A stretch of 64,000 nucleotides of DNA from Osmia lignaria lignaria (GCF_051020975.1 NW_027478162.1:23870001-23934000); one strand, 5' to 3'; positions 12,813 through 25,368 are shown, counted from the first letter of the stretch. Notes: generated from the letters alone by a model not told the origin. Made by a program: numbers and translations.

Positions 12813-13993
12813 ATATCTCGGAAACGAAGCGAGCTATGGCAAAATGTTAAGAGACCTTTTTTGTAGAGAATTATGTTTCCTATAATTTATGTTCTATGAT
12901 ATTTTTTGATCAGAAGCGTAGTTTTCGAGATATATCGAGATATTTAAAAGTTCCGAAGCCGCACCAACATAATAGAGATACAGAAACACCGTGGCCCCTT
13001 TCTTTGAGATAACTCTGCGCTATTGCGAGCTGGAAATGCCACTTCCAGTTTAGCTGTGCAGAAGAAGAACAACAAGAAGAAGAAATATCTCGAAATATGT
13101 CCGTCAAGCCCCTCCCCTTGAGATAAATCTGCAAATATCTCGGAAACGAAGCGAGCTATAGCAAAATGTTAAGAGACCTTTTTTGTAGAGAATTATGTTT
13201 CCTATAATTTATGTTCTATGATATTTTTTGATCAGAAGCGTAGTTTTCGAGATATATCGAGATATTTAAAAGTTCCGAAGCCGCACCAACATAATAGAGA
13301 TACAGAAACACCGTGGCCCCTTTCTTTGAGATAACTCTGCACTATTGCGACCTGCAAATGCCACTTCCAGCTTAGCTGTGCAGAAGAAGAACAACAAGAA
13401 GAAGAAATATCTCGAAATATGTCCGTCAGGCCCCTTCCCTTGAGATAAATCTGCAAATATCTCGAAAACGAAGCTAGCTATGGCAAAATGTTAAGAGACC
13501 TTTTTTGTAGAGAATTAAGTTTCCTACTTTTTATGTTGTATGATATTTTTTGATCAGATGCGTAGTTTTCGAGATATATCGAGATATTTAAAAGTTCCGA
13601 AGCCGCACCAACATAATAGAGATACAGAAACACCGTGGCCCCTTTCGTTCAGATAACTGTGCACTAGTGCGAGGCGCAAATGCCACTTCCAGCTTAGCTG
13701 TGCAGAAGAAGAACACCAAGAAGAAGAAATATCTCGAAATATGTCCGTCAGGCCCCTTCCCTTGAGATATATCTGCAAATATCTCGGAAACGAAGCGAGC
13801 TATGGCAAAATGTTAAGAGACCTTTTTTGTAGAGAATTAAGTTTCCTACTTTTTATGTTCTATGATATTTTTTGATCAGATGCGTAGTTCTCGAGATATA
13901 TCAAGATATTTAAAAGTTCCGAAGCCGCACCAACATAATAGAGATACAGAAACACCGTGGCCCCTTTCTTTGAGATAACTCTGCACTATTGCG

Positions 13994-14016
13994 AGCTGGA
14001 AATGCCACTTCCAGTT
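13994..14016. other. Potential hairpin, 8-bp arms and 7-base loop, haplotype specific
   Basis: The arms 'agctggaa' and 'ttccagtt' flank the loop 'atgccac'. They pair with seven Watson-Crick pairs and one G-T(U) pair. The alternative haplotype reads 'agctgcaa...ttccagct'. It restores the outer G-C pair but breaks an inner pair (C opposite C). The two changes ('ctgg' with 'agttt', 'ctgc' with 'agctt') are usually linked, though mixed monomers exist (for example 16355 to 16676). No function is known to me. It could be a transcript structure or simply linked drift. Confidence 0.5.
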
Positions 14017-14744
14017 TAGCTGTGCAGAAGAAGAACAACAAGAAGAAGAAATATCTCGAAATATGTCCGTCAGGCCCCTTCCCTTGAGATATATCTGCAA
14101 ATATCTCGGAAAGGAAACGAGCTATGGCAAAATGTTAAGAGACCTTTTTTGTAGAGAATTATGTTTCCTACAATTTATGTTGTATGATATTTTTTGATCA
14201 GAAGCGTAGTTTTCGAGATATATCGAGATATTTAAAAGTTCCGAAGCCGCACCAACATAATAGAGATACAGAAACACCGTGGCCCCTTTCGTTCAGATAA
14301 CTGTGCACTAGTGCGAGGCGCAAATGCCACTTCCAGCTTAGCTGTGCAGAAGAAGAACAACAAGAAGAAGAAATATCTCGAAATATGTCCGTCAGGCCCC
14401 TTCCCTTGAGATAAATCTGCACATATCTCGGAAACGAAGCGAGCTATGGCAAAATGTTAAGAGACCTTTTTTGTAGAGAATTAAGTTTCCTACTTTTTAT
14501 ATTCTATGATATTTTTTGATTGGACGCGTAGTTCTCGAGATATACCAAGATATTTAAAAGTTCCGAAGCCGCACCAACATAATAGAGATACAGAAACACC
14601 GTGGCCCCTTTCTTTGAGATAACTCTGCACTATTGCGAGCTGCAAATGCCACTTCCAGCTTAGCTGTGCAGAAGAAGAACAACCAGAAGAAGAAATATCT
14701 CGAAATATGTCCGTCAGGCCCCTTCAATTGAGATAAATCTGCAA

Positions 14745-15710
14745 ATATCTCGGAAACGAAGCGAGCTATGGCAAAATGTTAAGAGACTTTATTTGTAGAG
14801 AATTAAGTTTCCTACTTTTTATGTTCTATGATATTTTTTGATCAGATGCGTAGTTCTCGAGATATATCAAGATATTTAAAAGTTCCGATGCCGCACCAAC
14901 ATAAGAGAGATACAGAAACACCGTGGCCCCTTTCTTTGAGATAACTCTGCACTATTGCGAGCTGGAAATGCCACTTCCAGTTTAGCTGTGCAGAAGAAGA
15001 ACAACAAGAAGAACAAATATCTCGAAATATGTCCGTCAGGCCCCTTCCCTTGAGATATATCTGCAAATATCTCGGAAAGGAAACGAGCTATGGCAAAATG
15101 TTAAGAGACCTTTTTTGTAGAGAATTATGTTTCCTACGATTTACGTTCTATGATATTTTTTGATCAGAAGCGTAGTTTTCGAGATATATCGAGATATTTA
15201 AAAGTTCCGAAACCTCACCAACATAATAGAGATACAGAAACACCGTGGCCCCTTTCGTTGAGATAACTGTGCACTAGTGCGAGGCGCAAATGCCACTTCC
15301 AGCTTAGCTGTGCAGAAGAAGAACAACAAGAAGAAGAAATATCTCGAAATATGTCCGTCAGGCCCCTTCCCTTGAGATAAATCTGCACATATCTCGGAAA
15401 CGAAGCGAGCTATGGCAAAATGTTGAGAGACCTTTTTTGTAGAGAATTAAGTTTCCTACTTTTTATATTCTATGATATTTTTTGATTGGACGCGTAGTTC
15501 TCGAGATATATCAAGATATTTAAAAGTTCCGAAGCCGCACCAACATAATAGAGATACAGAAACACCGTGGCCCCATTCTTTGAGATAACTCAGCACTATT
15601 GCGAGCTGCAAATGCCACTTCCAGCTTAGCTGTGCAGAAGAAGAACAACCAGAAGAAGAAATATCTCGAAATATGTCCGTCAGGCCCCTTCCCTTGAGAT
15701 AAATCTGCAA
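14745..15710. repeat. Second copy of the 966-bp marked block
   Basis: Same three monomers as 4801 to 5766, including 'gaaacctcacc' near 15210 and 'attggacgcg' near 15484. One private base change (G at 15425, 'tgttgagag') is absent from the right-domain counterpart. Confidence 0.85.
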
Positions 15711-18700
15711 ATATCTCGGAAACGAAGCGAGCTATGGCAAAATGTTAAGAGACTTTATTTGTAGAGAATTAAGTTTCCTACTTTTTATGTTCTATGATAT
15801 TTTTTGATCAGATGCGTAGTTCTCGAGATATATCAAGATATTTAAAAGTTCCAAAGCCGCACCAACATAATAGAGATACAGAAACACCGTGGCCCCTTTC
15901 TTTGAGATAACTCTGCACTATTGCGAGCTGGAAATGCCACTTCCAGTTTAGCTGTGCAGAAGAAGAACAACAAGAAGAACAAATATCTCGAAATATGTCC
16001 GTCAGGCCCCTTCCCTTGAGATAGATCTGCAAATATCTCGGAAACGAAGCGAGCTATGGCAAAATGTTAAGAGACCTCTTTTGTAGAGAATTAAGTTTCC
16101 TACTTTTTATGTTCTATGATATTTTTTGATCAGATGCGTAGTTCTCGAGATATATCAAGATATTTAAAAGTTCCGAAGCCGCACCAACATAACAGAGATA
16201 CAGAAACACCGTGGCCCCTTTCTTTGAGATAACTCTGCACTATTGCGAGCTGTAAATGCCACTTCCAGCTTAGCTGTGCAGAAGAAGAACAACAAGAAGA
16301 AGAAATATCTCGAAATATGTCCGTCAGGCCCCTTCCCTTGAGATAAATCTGCAAATATCTCGGAAACGAAGCGAGCTATGGCAAAATGTTAAGAGACCTT
16401 TTTTGTAGAGAATTAAGTTTCCTACTTTTTATGTTCTATGATATTTTTTGATCAGATGCGTAGTTCTCGAGATATATCAAGATATTTAAAAGTTCCGAAG
16501 CCGCACCAACATAATAGAGATACAGAAACACCGTGGCCCCTTTCTTTGAGATAACTCTGCACTATTGCGAGCTGCAAATGCCACTTCCAGTTTAGCTGTG
16601 CAGAAGAAGAACAACAAGAAGAAGAAATATCTCGAAATATGTCCGTCAGGCCCCTTCCCTCGAGATAAATCTGCAAATATCTCGGAAACGAAGCGAGCTA
16701 TGGCAAAATGTTAAGAGACCTTATTTGTAGAGAATTAAGTTTCCTACTTTTTATGTTCTATGATATTTTTTGATCAGATGCGTAGTTCTCGAGATATATC
16801 AAGATATTTAAAAGTTCCGAAGCCGCACCAACATAATAGAGATACAGAAACACCGTGGCCCCTTTCTTTCAGATAACTCTGCACTATTGCGAGCTGGAAA
16901 TGCCACTTCCAGTTTAGCTGTGCAGAAGAAGAACAACAAGAAGAAGAAATATCTCGAAATATGTCCGTCAGGCCCCTTCCCTTGAGATATATCTGCAAAT
17001 ATCTCGGAAACGAAGCGAGCTATGGCAAAATGGTAAGAGACCTTTTTTGTAGAGAATTATGTTTGCTACAAGTTATGTTCTATGATATTTTTTGATCAGA
17101 AGCGTAGTTTTCGAGATATATCAAGATATTTAAAAGTTCCGAAGCCGCAACAACATAATAGAGATACAGAAACACCGTGGCCCCTTTCTTTGAGATAACT
17201 CTGCACTATTGCGAGCTGGAAATGCCACTTCCAGTTTAGCTGTGCAGAAGAAGAACAACAAGAAGAAGAAATATCTCGAAATATGTCCGTCAGGCCCCTT
17301 CCCTTGAGATAAATCTGCAAATATCTCGGAAACGAAGCGAGCTATGGCAAAATGGTAAGAGACCTCTTTTGTAGAGAATTATGTTTCCTACTTTTTATGT
17401 TCTATGATATTTTTTGATCACAAGCGTAGTTTTCGAGATATATCAAGATATTTAAAAGTTCCGAAGCCGCAACAACATAATAGAGATACAGAAACACCGT
17501 GGCCCCTTTCTTTGAGATAACTCTGCACTATTGCGAGCTGCAAATGCCACTTCCAGCTTAGCTGTGCAGAAGAAGAACAACAAGAAAAAGAAATATCGCG
17601 AAATATGTCCGTTAGGCCCCTTCCCTTGAGATAAATCTGCAAATATCTCGGAAACGAAGCGAGCTATGGCAAAATGTTAAGAGACCTTTTTTGTAGAGAA
17701 TTAAGTTTTCTACTTTTTATGTTCTATGATATTTTTTTATCAGATGCGTTGTTCTCGAGATATATCAAGATATTTAAAAGTTCCGAAGCTGCACCAACAT
17801 AATAGAGGTACAGAAACACCGTGGCCTCTTTCTTTGAGATAACTCTGCACTATTGCGAGCTGCAAATGCCACTTCCAGCTTAGCTGTGCAGAAGAAGAAC
17901 AACAAGAAGAAGAAATATCTCGAAATATGTCCGTCAGGCCCCGTCCCTTGAGATGTATCTGCAAATATCTCGGAAACGAAGCGAGCTATGGCAAAATGTT
18001 AAGAGACCTTTTTTGTAGAGAATTATGTTTCCTACAATTCATGTTCTATGATATTTTTTGATCAGAAGTGTTGTTTTCGAGATATATCGAGATATTTAAA
18101 AGTTCCGAAGCCGCACCAACATAATAGAGATACAGAAACACCGTGGCCCCTTTCTTTGAGATAACTCTGCACTATTGCGAGCTGGAAATGCCACTTCCAG
18201 TTTAGCTGTGCAGAAGAAGAACAACAAGAAGAAGAAATATCTCGAAATATGTCCGTCAGGCCCCTTCCCTTGAGATAAATCTGCAAATATCTCGGAAACG
18301 AAGCGAGCTATGGCAAAATGTTAAGAGACGTTTTTTGTAGAGAATTAAGTTTCCTACTTTTTATGTTCTATGATATTTTTTGATCAGATGCGTAGTTCTC
18401 GAGATATATCAAGATATTTAAAAGTTCCGAAGCCGCACCAACATAATAGAGATACAGAAACACCGTGGCCCCTTTCATTGAGATAACTCTGCACTATTGC
18501 GAGCTGGAAATGCCACTTCCAGTTTAGCTGTGCAGAAGAAGAACTACAAGAAGAAGAAATATCTCGAAATATGTCCGTCAGGCTCCTTCCCTTGAGATAA
18601 GTCTGCAAATATCTCGGAAACGAAGCGAGCTATGGCAAAATGTTAAGAGACCTTTTTTGTAGAGAATTACGTTTCCTACTTTTTATGTTCTATGATATTT

Positions 18701-19754
18701 TTTGATCAGATGCGTAGTTCTCGAGATATATCAAGATATTTAAAAGTTCCGAAGCCGCACCAACATAATAGAGATTCAGAAACACCGCGGCCCCTTTCTT
18801 TGAGATAACTCTGCACTATTGCGAGCTGGAAATGCCACTTCCAGTTTAGCTGTGCAGAAGAAGAACAACAAGAAGAAGAAATATCTCGAAATATGTCCGT
18901 CAGGCCCCTTCCCTTGAGATAAATCTGCAAATATCTCGGAAACGAAACGAGCTATGGCAAAATGTTAAGAAACCTTTTTTGTAGAGAATTAAGTTTCCTC
19001 CTTTTTATGTTCTATGATATTTTTTGATCAGATGCGTAGTTCTCGAGATATATCAAGATATTTAAAAGTTCCGAAGCCGCACCAACATAATAGAAATACA
19101 GAAACACCGTGGCCCCTTTCTTTGAGATAACTCTGCACTATTGCGAGCTGCAAATGCCACTTCCAGCTTAGCTGTGCAGAAGAAGAACAACAAGAAGAAG
19201 AAATATCTCGAAATATGTCCGTCAGGCCCCTTCCCTTGAGATATATCTGCAAATATCTCGGAAACGAAGCGAGCTATGGCAAAATGTTGAGAGACCTTTT
19301 TTGTAGAGAATTAAGATTGCTACTTTTTATGTTCTATGATATTTTTTGATCAGATGCGTAGTTCTCGAAATATATCGAGATATTTAAAAGATGCGAAGCC
19401 GCACCAACATAATAGAGATACAGAAACACCGTGGCCCCTTTCTTTGAGATAACTCCGCACTAGTGCGAGCCGCAAATGCCACTTCCAGCTTAGCTGTGCA
19501 GAAGAAGAACAACAAGAAGAAGAAATATCTCGAAATATGTCCGTCAGGCCCCTTCCCTTGAGATATATCTGCAAATATCTCGAAAACGAAGCGAGCTATG
19601 GCAAAATGTTAAGAGACCTTTTTTGTAGAGAATTAAGTTTCCTACTCTTTATGTTCTATGATATTTTTTGATCAGATGCGTAGTTCTCGAGATATATCAA
19701 GATATTTAAAAGTTCCGAAGCCGCACCAACATAATAGAGATACAGAAACACCAT

Positions 19755-19895
19755 GGCCCCTTTCTTTGAGATAACTCTGCACTATTGCGAGCTGCAAATG
19801 CCACTTCCAGCTTAGCTGTGCAGAAGAAGAACAACAAGAAGAAGAAATATCTCGAAATATGTCCGTCAGGCCCCTTCCCTTGAGATAAATCTGCA
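19755..19895. repeat. 27-bp direct sub-repeat inside the monomer, 114 bp apart
   Basis: Bases 19755 to 19781 and 19869 to 19895 both run 'ggcccctt...ttgagataa...tctgca'. They match at 24 of 27 positions. The differences are two T/C changes within the pyrimidine run and one C/A change before 'tctgca'. The similarity extends loosely outward. Both copies are preceded by 'ccgt' (one with two extra bases), and both are followed further on by 'gcgagct' and then 'gcaaa(a)tg'. The 322-bp unit therefore probably grew from a shorter ancestor by internal duplication. The same pair is present throughout the array. Confidence 0.85.
19821..19849. repeat. A/G-rich GAA/CAA block within the monomer
   Basis: This is a simple-sequence-like stretch made of 'gaagaa' and 'caacaa' triplets, ending in 'gaagaaata'. 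It is nearly invariant in position. Variants include 'gaggaac' (many left and right monomers), 'aaccagaag', 'aagaataag' and 'aagaacaaa', and these help to tell monomer types apart. Despite the triplet nature I saw no copy-number change in it. Confidence 0.8.
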
Positions 19896-20653
19896 AATAT
19901 CTCGGAAACGAAGCGAGCTATGGCAAAATGTTAAGAGACGTTTTTTGTAGAGAATTAAGTTTCCTACTTTTTATGTTCTATGATATTTTTTGATCAGATG
20001 CGTAGTTCGGGAGATATATCAAGATATTTAAATGTTCCGAAGCCGCACCAACATAATAGAGATACAGAAACACCGTGGCCCCTTTCTTTGAGATAACTCT
20101 GCACTATTGCGAGCTGCAAATGCCACTTCCAGCTTAGCTGTGCAGAAGAAGAACAACAAGAAGAAGAAATATCTCGAAATATGTCCGTCAGGCCCCTTCC
20201 CTTGAGATATACCTGCAAATATCTCGGAAACGAAGCGAGCTATGGCAAAATGTTAAGAGACCTTTTTTGTAGAGAATTAAGTTTCCTACTTTTTATGTTC
20301 TACGATATTTTTTGATCAGATGCGTAGTTCTCGAGATATATCAAGATATTTAAAAGTTCCGAAGCCGCACCAACATAATAGAGATACAGAAACACCGTGG
20401 CCCCTTTCTTTGAGATAACTCTGCACTACTGCGAGCTGCAAATGCCACTTCCAGCTTAGCTGTGCAAAAGAAGAACAACAAGAAGAAGAAATATCTCGAA
20501 ATATGTCCGTCAGGCCCCGTCCCTTGAGATGTATCTGCAAATATCTCGGAAACGAAGCGAGCTATGGCAAAATGTTAAGAGACCTTTTTTGTAGAGAATT
20601 ATGTTTCCTACAATTCATGTTCTATGATATTTTTTGATCAGAAGTGTTGTTTT

Positions 20654-20673
20654 CGAGATATATCGAGATATTT
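20654..20673. repeat. Tandem decamer CGAGATAT(AT/TT) in the monomer
   Basis: In this haplotype the decamer 'cgagatatat' is directly followed by 'cgagatattt'. Its reverse complement 'aaatatctcg' occurs twice elsewhere in the monomer, once after the GAA block and once across the monomer junction (19845 to 19854 and 19895 to 19904 in the reference copy, 50 bp apart). The inverted copies could pair over roughly 140 or 190 bp within a monomer. In the other common haplotype the second decamer reads 'caagatattt', which weakens this. Confidence 0.8.
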
Positions 20674-20862
20674 AAAAGTTCCGAAGCCGCACCAACATAA
20701 TAGAGATACAGAAACACCGTGGCCCCTTTCTTTGAGATAACTCTGCACTATTGCGAGCTGGAAATGCCACTTCCAGTTTAGCTGTGCAGAAGAAGAACAA
20801 CAAGAAGAAGAAATATCTCGAAATATGTCCGTCAGGCCCCGTCCCTTGAGATGTATCTGCAA

Positions 20863-22472
20863 ATATCTCGGAAACGAAGCGAGCTATGGCAAAATGTTAA
20901 GAGACCTTTTTTGTAGAGAATTATGTTTCCTACAATTCATGTTCTATGATATTTTTTGATCAGAAGTGTTGTTTTCGAGATATATCGAGATATTTAAAAG
21001 TTCCGAAGCCGCACCAACATAATAGAGATACAGAAACACCGTGGCCCCTTTCTTTGAGATAACTCTGCACTATTGCGAGCTGGAAATGCCACTTCCAGTT
21101 TAGCTGTGCAGAAGAAGAACAACAAGAAGAAGAAATATCTCGAAATATGTCCGTCAGGCCCCTTCCCTTGAGATAAATCTGCAAATATCTCGGAAACGAA
21201 GCGAGCTATGGCAAAATGTTAAGAGACGTTTTTTGTAGAGAATTAAGTTTCCTACTTTTTATGTTCTATGATATTTTTTGATCAGATGCGTAGTTCTCGA
21301 GATATATCAAGATATTTAAAAGTTCCGAAGCCGCACCAACATAATAGAAATACAGAAACACCGTGGCCCCTTTCTTTGAGATAACTCTGCACTATTGCGA
21401 GCTGCAAATGCCACTTCCAGCTTAGCTGTGCAGAAGAAGAACAACAAGAAGAAGAAATATCTCGAAATATGTCCGTCAGGCCCCTTCCCTTGAGATATAT
21501 CTGCAAATATCTCGGAAACGAAGCGAGCTATGGCAAAATGTTAAGAGACCTTTTTTGTAGAGAATTAAGTTTCCTACTTTTTATGTTCTATGATATTTTT
21601 TGATCAGATGCGTAGTTCTCGAGATATATCAAGATATGTAAAAGTTCCGAAGCCGCACCAACATAATAGAGATACAGAAACACCGTGGCCCCTTTCTTTG
21701 AGATAACTCTGCACTATTGCGAGCTGCAAATGCCACTTCTAGCTTAGCTGTGCAGAAGAAGAACAACAAGAAGAAGAAATATCTCGAAATATGTCCGTCA
21801 GGCCCCTTCCCTTGAGATATATCTGCAAATATCTCGGAAACGAAGCGAGCTATGGCAAAATGTTAAGAGACCTTTTTTGTAGAGAATTAAGTTTCCTACT
21901 TTTTATGTTCTACGATATTTTTTGATCAGATGCGTAGTTCTCGAGATATATCAAGATATTTAAAAGTTCCGTAGCCGCACCAACATAATAGAGATACAGA
22001 AACACCGTGGCCCCTTTCTTTGAGATAACTCTGCACTATTGAGAGCTGGAAATGCCACTTCCAGTTTAGCTGTGCAGAAGAAGAACAACAAGAAGAAGAA
22101 ATATCTCGAAATATGTCCGTCAGGCCCCTTCCCTTGAGATAAATCTGCAAATATCTCGGAAACGAAGCGAGCTATGGCAAAATGTTAAGAGACCTTTTTT
22201 GTAGAGAATTAAGTATTCTACTTTTTATGTTGTATGATATTTTTTGATCAGAAGCGTAGTTTTCGAGATATATCGAGATATTTAAAAGTTCCGAAGCCGC
22301 ACCAACATAATAGAGATACAGAAACACCGTGGCCCCTTTCTTTGAGATAACTCTGCACTATTGCGAGCTGGAAATGCCACTTCCAGTTTAGCTGTGCAGA
22401 AGAAGAACAACAAGAAGAAGAAATATCTCGAAATATGTCCGTCAGGCCCCGTCCCTTGAGATGTATCTGCAA
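20863..22472. repeat. 5-monomer higher-order unit, 1,610 bp, copy 1
   Basis: Markers in order are 'gaagtgttgtttt' (near 20970), 'aatagaaatac' (near 21343), 'gatatgtaaaag' with 'cacttctagc' (near 21635 and 21735), 'ttccgtagccg' with 'attgagagc' (near 21968 and 22038), and 'agtattctac' (near 22213). The series repeats at +1610. The monomer just before it (20541 to 20862) is nearly identical to its first monomer. Confidence 0.88.
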
Positions 22473-24080
22473 ATATCTCGGAAACGAAGCGAGCTATGGC
22501 AAAATGTTAAGAGACCTTTTTTGTAGAGAATTATGTTTCCTACAATTCATGTTCTATGATATTTTTTGATCAGAAGTGTTGTTTTCGAGATATATCGAGA
22601 TATTTAAAAGTTCCGAAGCCGCACCAACATAATAGAGATACAGAAACACCGTGGCCCCTTTCTTTGAGATAACTCTGCACTATTGCGAGCTGGAAATGCC
22701 ACTTCCAGTTTAGCTGTGCAGAAGAAGAACAACAAGAAGAAGAAATATCTCGAAATATGTCCGTCAGGCCCCTTCCCTTGAGATAAATCTGCAAATATCT
22801 CGGAAACGAAGCGAGCTATGGCAAAATGTTAAGAGACGTTTTTTGTAGAGAATTAAGTTTCCTACTTTTTATGTTCTATGATATTTTTTGATCAGATGCG
22901 TAGTTCTCGAGATATATCAAGATATTTAAAAGTTCCGAAGCCGCACCAACATAATAGAAATACAGAAACACCGTGGCCCCTTTCTTTGAGATAACTCTGC
23001 ACTATTGCGAGCTGCAAATGCCACTTCCAGCTTAGCTGTGCAGAAGAAGAACAACAAGAAGAAGAAATATCTCGAAATATGTCCGTCAGGCCCCTTCCCT
23101 TGAGATATATCTGCAAATATCTCGGAAACGAAGCGAGCTATGGCAAAATGTTAAGAGACCTTTTTTGTAGAGAATTAAGTTTCCTACTTTTTATGTTCTA
23201 TGATATTTTTTGATCAGATGCGTAGTTCTCGAGATATATCAAGATATGTAAAAGTTCCGAAGCCGCACCAACATAATAGAGATACAGAAACACCGTGGCC
23301 CCTTTCTTTGAGATAACTCTGCACTATTGCGAGCTGCAAATGCCACTTCTAGCTTAGCTGTGCAGAAGAAGAACAACAAGAAGAAGAAATATCTCGAAAT
23401 ATGTCCGTCAGGCCCCTTCCCTTGAGATATATCTGCAAATATCTCGGAAACGAAGCGAGCTATGGCAAAATGTTAAGAGACCTTTTTTGTAGAGAATTAA
23501 GTTTCCTACTTTTTATGTTCTACGATATTTTTTGATCAGATGCGTAGTTCTCGAGATATATCAAGATATTTAAAAGTTCCGTAGCCGCACCAACATAATA
23601 GAGATACAGAAACACCGTGGCCCCTTTCTTTGAGATAACTCTGCACTATTGAGAGCTGGAAATGCCACTTCCAGTTTAGCTGTGCAGAAGAAGAACAACA
23701 AGAAGAAGAAATATCTCGAAATATGTCCGTCAGGCCCCTTCCCTTGAGATAAATCTGCAAATATCTCGGAAACGAAGCGAGCTATGGCAAAATGTTGAGA
23801 CCTTCTTTGTAGAGAATTAAGTATTCTACTTTTTATGTTGTATGATATTTTTTGATCAGAAGCGTAGTTTTCGAGATATATCGAGATATTTAAAAGTTCC
23901 GAAGCCGCACCAACATAATAGAGATACAGAAACACCGTGGCCCCTTTCTTTGAGATAACTCTGCACTATTGCGAGCTGCAAATGCCACTTCCAGCTTAGC
24001 TGTGCAGAAGAAGAACAACAAGAAGAAGAAATATCTCGAAATATGTCCGTCAGGCCCCTTCCCTTGAGATAAATCTGCAT
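22473..24080. repeat. 5-monomer higher-order unit, copy 2, ending in a variant monomer
   Basis: This copy repeats the markers of 20863 to 22472. Its last monomer (23761 to 24080) is 320 bp, with 'aatgttgagaccttc' in place of 'aatgtt(a/g)agagaccttt'. It keeps 'agtattctac' in its first half but has the common 'gctgcaaatg' form in its second half. It is therefore a hybrid at the end of the duplication. Confidence 0.87.
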
Positions 24081-25368
24081 ATATCTCGGAAAGGAAGCGA
24101 GCTATGGCAAAATGTTGAGAGACCTTTTTTGTAGAGAATTAAGTTTCCTACTTTTTATGTTCTATGATATTTTTTGATCAGATGCGTAGTTCTCGAGATA
24201 TATCAAGATATTTAAAAGTTCCGAAGCCGCACCAACATAATAGAGATACAGAAACACCGTGGCCCCTTTCTTTGAGATAACTCTGCACTATTGCGAGCTG
24301 GAAATGCCACTTCCTGTTTAGCTGTGCAGAAGAAGAACAACAAGAAGAAGAAATATCTCGAAATATGTCCGTCAGGCCCCTTCCCTTGAGATAAATCTGC
24401 AAATATCTCGGAAACGAAGCGAGCTATGGCAAAATGTTAAGAGACCTTTTTTGTAGAGAATTAAGTTTCCTACTTTTTATTTTCTACGATATTTTTTGAT
24501 CAGATGCGTAGTTCTCGAGATATATCAAGATATTTAAAAGTTCCGAAGCCGCACCAACATAATAGAGATACAGAAACACCGTGGCCCCTTTCTTTGAGAT
24601 AACTCTGCACTATTGCGAGCTGCAAATGCCACTTTCAGCTTAGCTGTGCAGAAGAAGAACAACAAGAAGAAGAAATATCTCGAAATATGTCCGTCAGGCC
24701 CCTTCCCTTGAGATATATCTGCAAATATCTCGGAAACCAAACGAGCTATGGCAAAATCTTAAGAGACCTTTTTTGTAGAGAATTATGTTTCCTACAATTT
24801 ATGTTCTATGATATTTTTTGATCAGAAGCGTAGTTTTCGAGATATATCGAGATATTTAAAAGTTCCGAAGCCGCACCAACATAATAGAGATACAGAAACA
24901 CCGTGGCCCCTTTCTTTGAGATAACTCTGCACTAGTGCGAGCCGCAAATGCCACTTCCAGCTTAGCTGTGCAGAAGAAGAACAACAAGAAGAAGAAATAT
25001 CTCGAAATATGTCCGTCAGGCCCCTTCCCTCGAGATAAATCTGCAAATATCTCGGAAACGAAGCGAGCTATGGCAAAATGTTGAGAGACCTTTTTTGTAG
25101 AGAATTAAGTTTCCTACTTTTTATGTTCTATGATATTTTTTGATCAGATGCGTAGTTCTCGAGATATATCAAGATATTTAAAAGTTCCGAAGCCGCACCA
25201 ACATAATAGAGATACAGAAACACCGTGGCCCCTTTCTTTGAGATAACTCTGCACTATTGCGAGCTGCAAATGCCACTTCCAGTTTAGCTGTGCAGAAGAA
25301 GAACAACAAGAAGAAGAAATATCTCGAAATATGTCCGTCAGGCCCCTTCCCTTGTGATAAATCTGCAA

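Larger units (their letters stand above)
1..18608. repeat. Left domain: complex segment, copy 1 of a ~45-kb-spaced duplication
   Basis: This stretch aligns with the right end of the window in four collinear blocks. Positions 1 to about 2.5 kb match at +44708. About 2.2 to 2.9 kb match at +49194. About 3.2 to 9.6 kb match at +48872. About 13.1 to 18.33 kb match at +45666. The changes of offset are all accounted for by gain or loss of whole monomers or higher-order units. It contains one 7-monomer unit, two 10-monomer units and a repeated 966-bp block. From about 16 kb rightward the monomers are mostly distinct single variants. Confidence 0.93.
19575..19896. repeat. Reference monomer used here to describe the repeat unit
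   Basis: This copy is close to the common form. In order it holds the start 'atatctcg', a T6 run after 'gagacc', and a TGATCA palindrome at 19669 to 19674. A CTCGAG palindrome follows at 19686 to 19691, then an AT-rich 'gatatatcaagatattt' stretch, the GC-richer segment around 'gaagccgcacc' and a GAA/CAA block. It ends with 'gcaa'. Counting by hand in the similar copy at 13779 to 14100 gives 125 G+C of 322 (39%). Two frequent haplotypes exist. One has 'aattaagtttcctactttt' with 'gatgcgtagttctcgag'. The other has 'aattatgtttccta(t/c)aattt' with 'gaagcgtagttttcgag', which lacks CTCGAG. The length is close to twice 161 bp. That would suit dinucleosomal spacing, but this is inference. Confidence 0.95.

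Noticed and set aside
19575..19896. A CENP-B-box-like site
   Set aside because: I looked for the nTTCGnnnnAnnCGGGn pattern on both strands of the monomer. The closest places ('gcttcgtttccgag' on the minus strand, 'ttcgagatatatcgag' on the plus strand) keep only TTCG plus at most one more position.
19575..19896. A tRNA-derived or polymerase III element (T6 run; 'gttccgaagcc' resembling a B box)
   Set aside because: There is no matching A box at a proper distance, and the B-box-like stretch has an extra base. The T run lies upstream of it, so the order is wrong for a terminator. Nothing else suggests a SINE.
23570..23935. Longer open frames (121 to 133 codons) on the minus strand
   Set aside because: They are read-through of two consecutive monomers, caused by local base changes in other frames. 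No family resemblance was seen.
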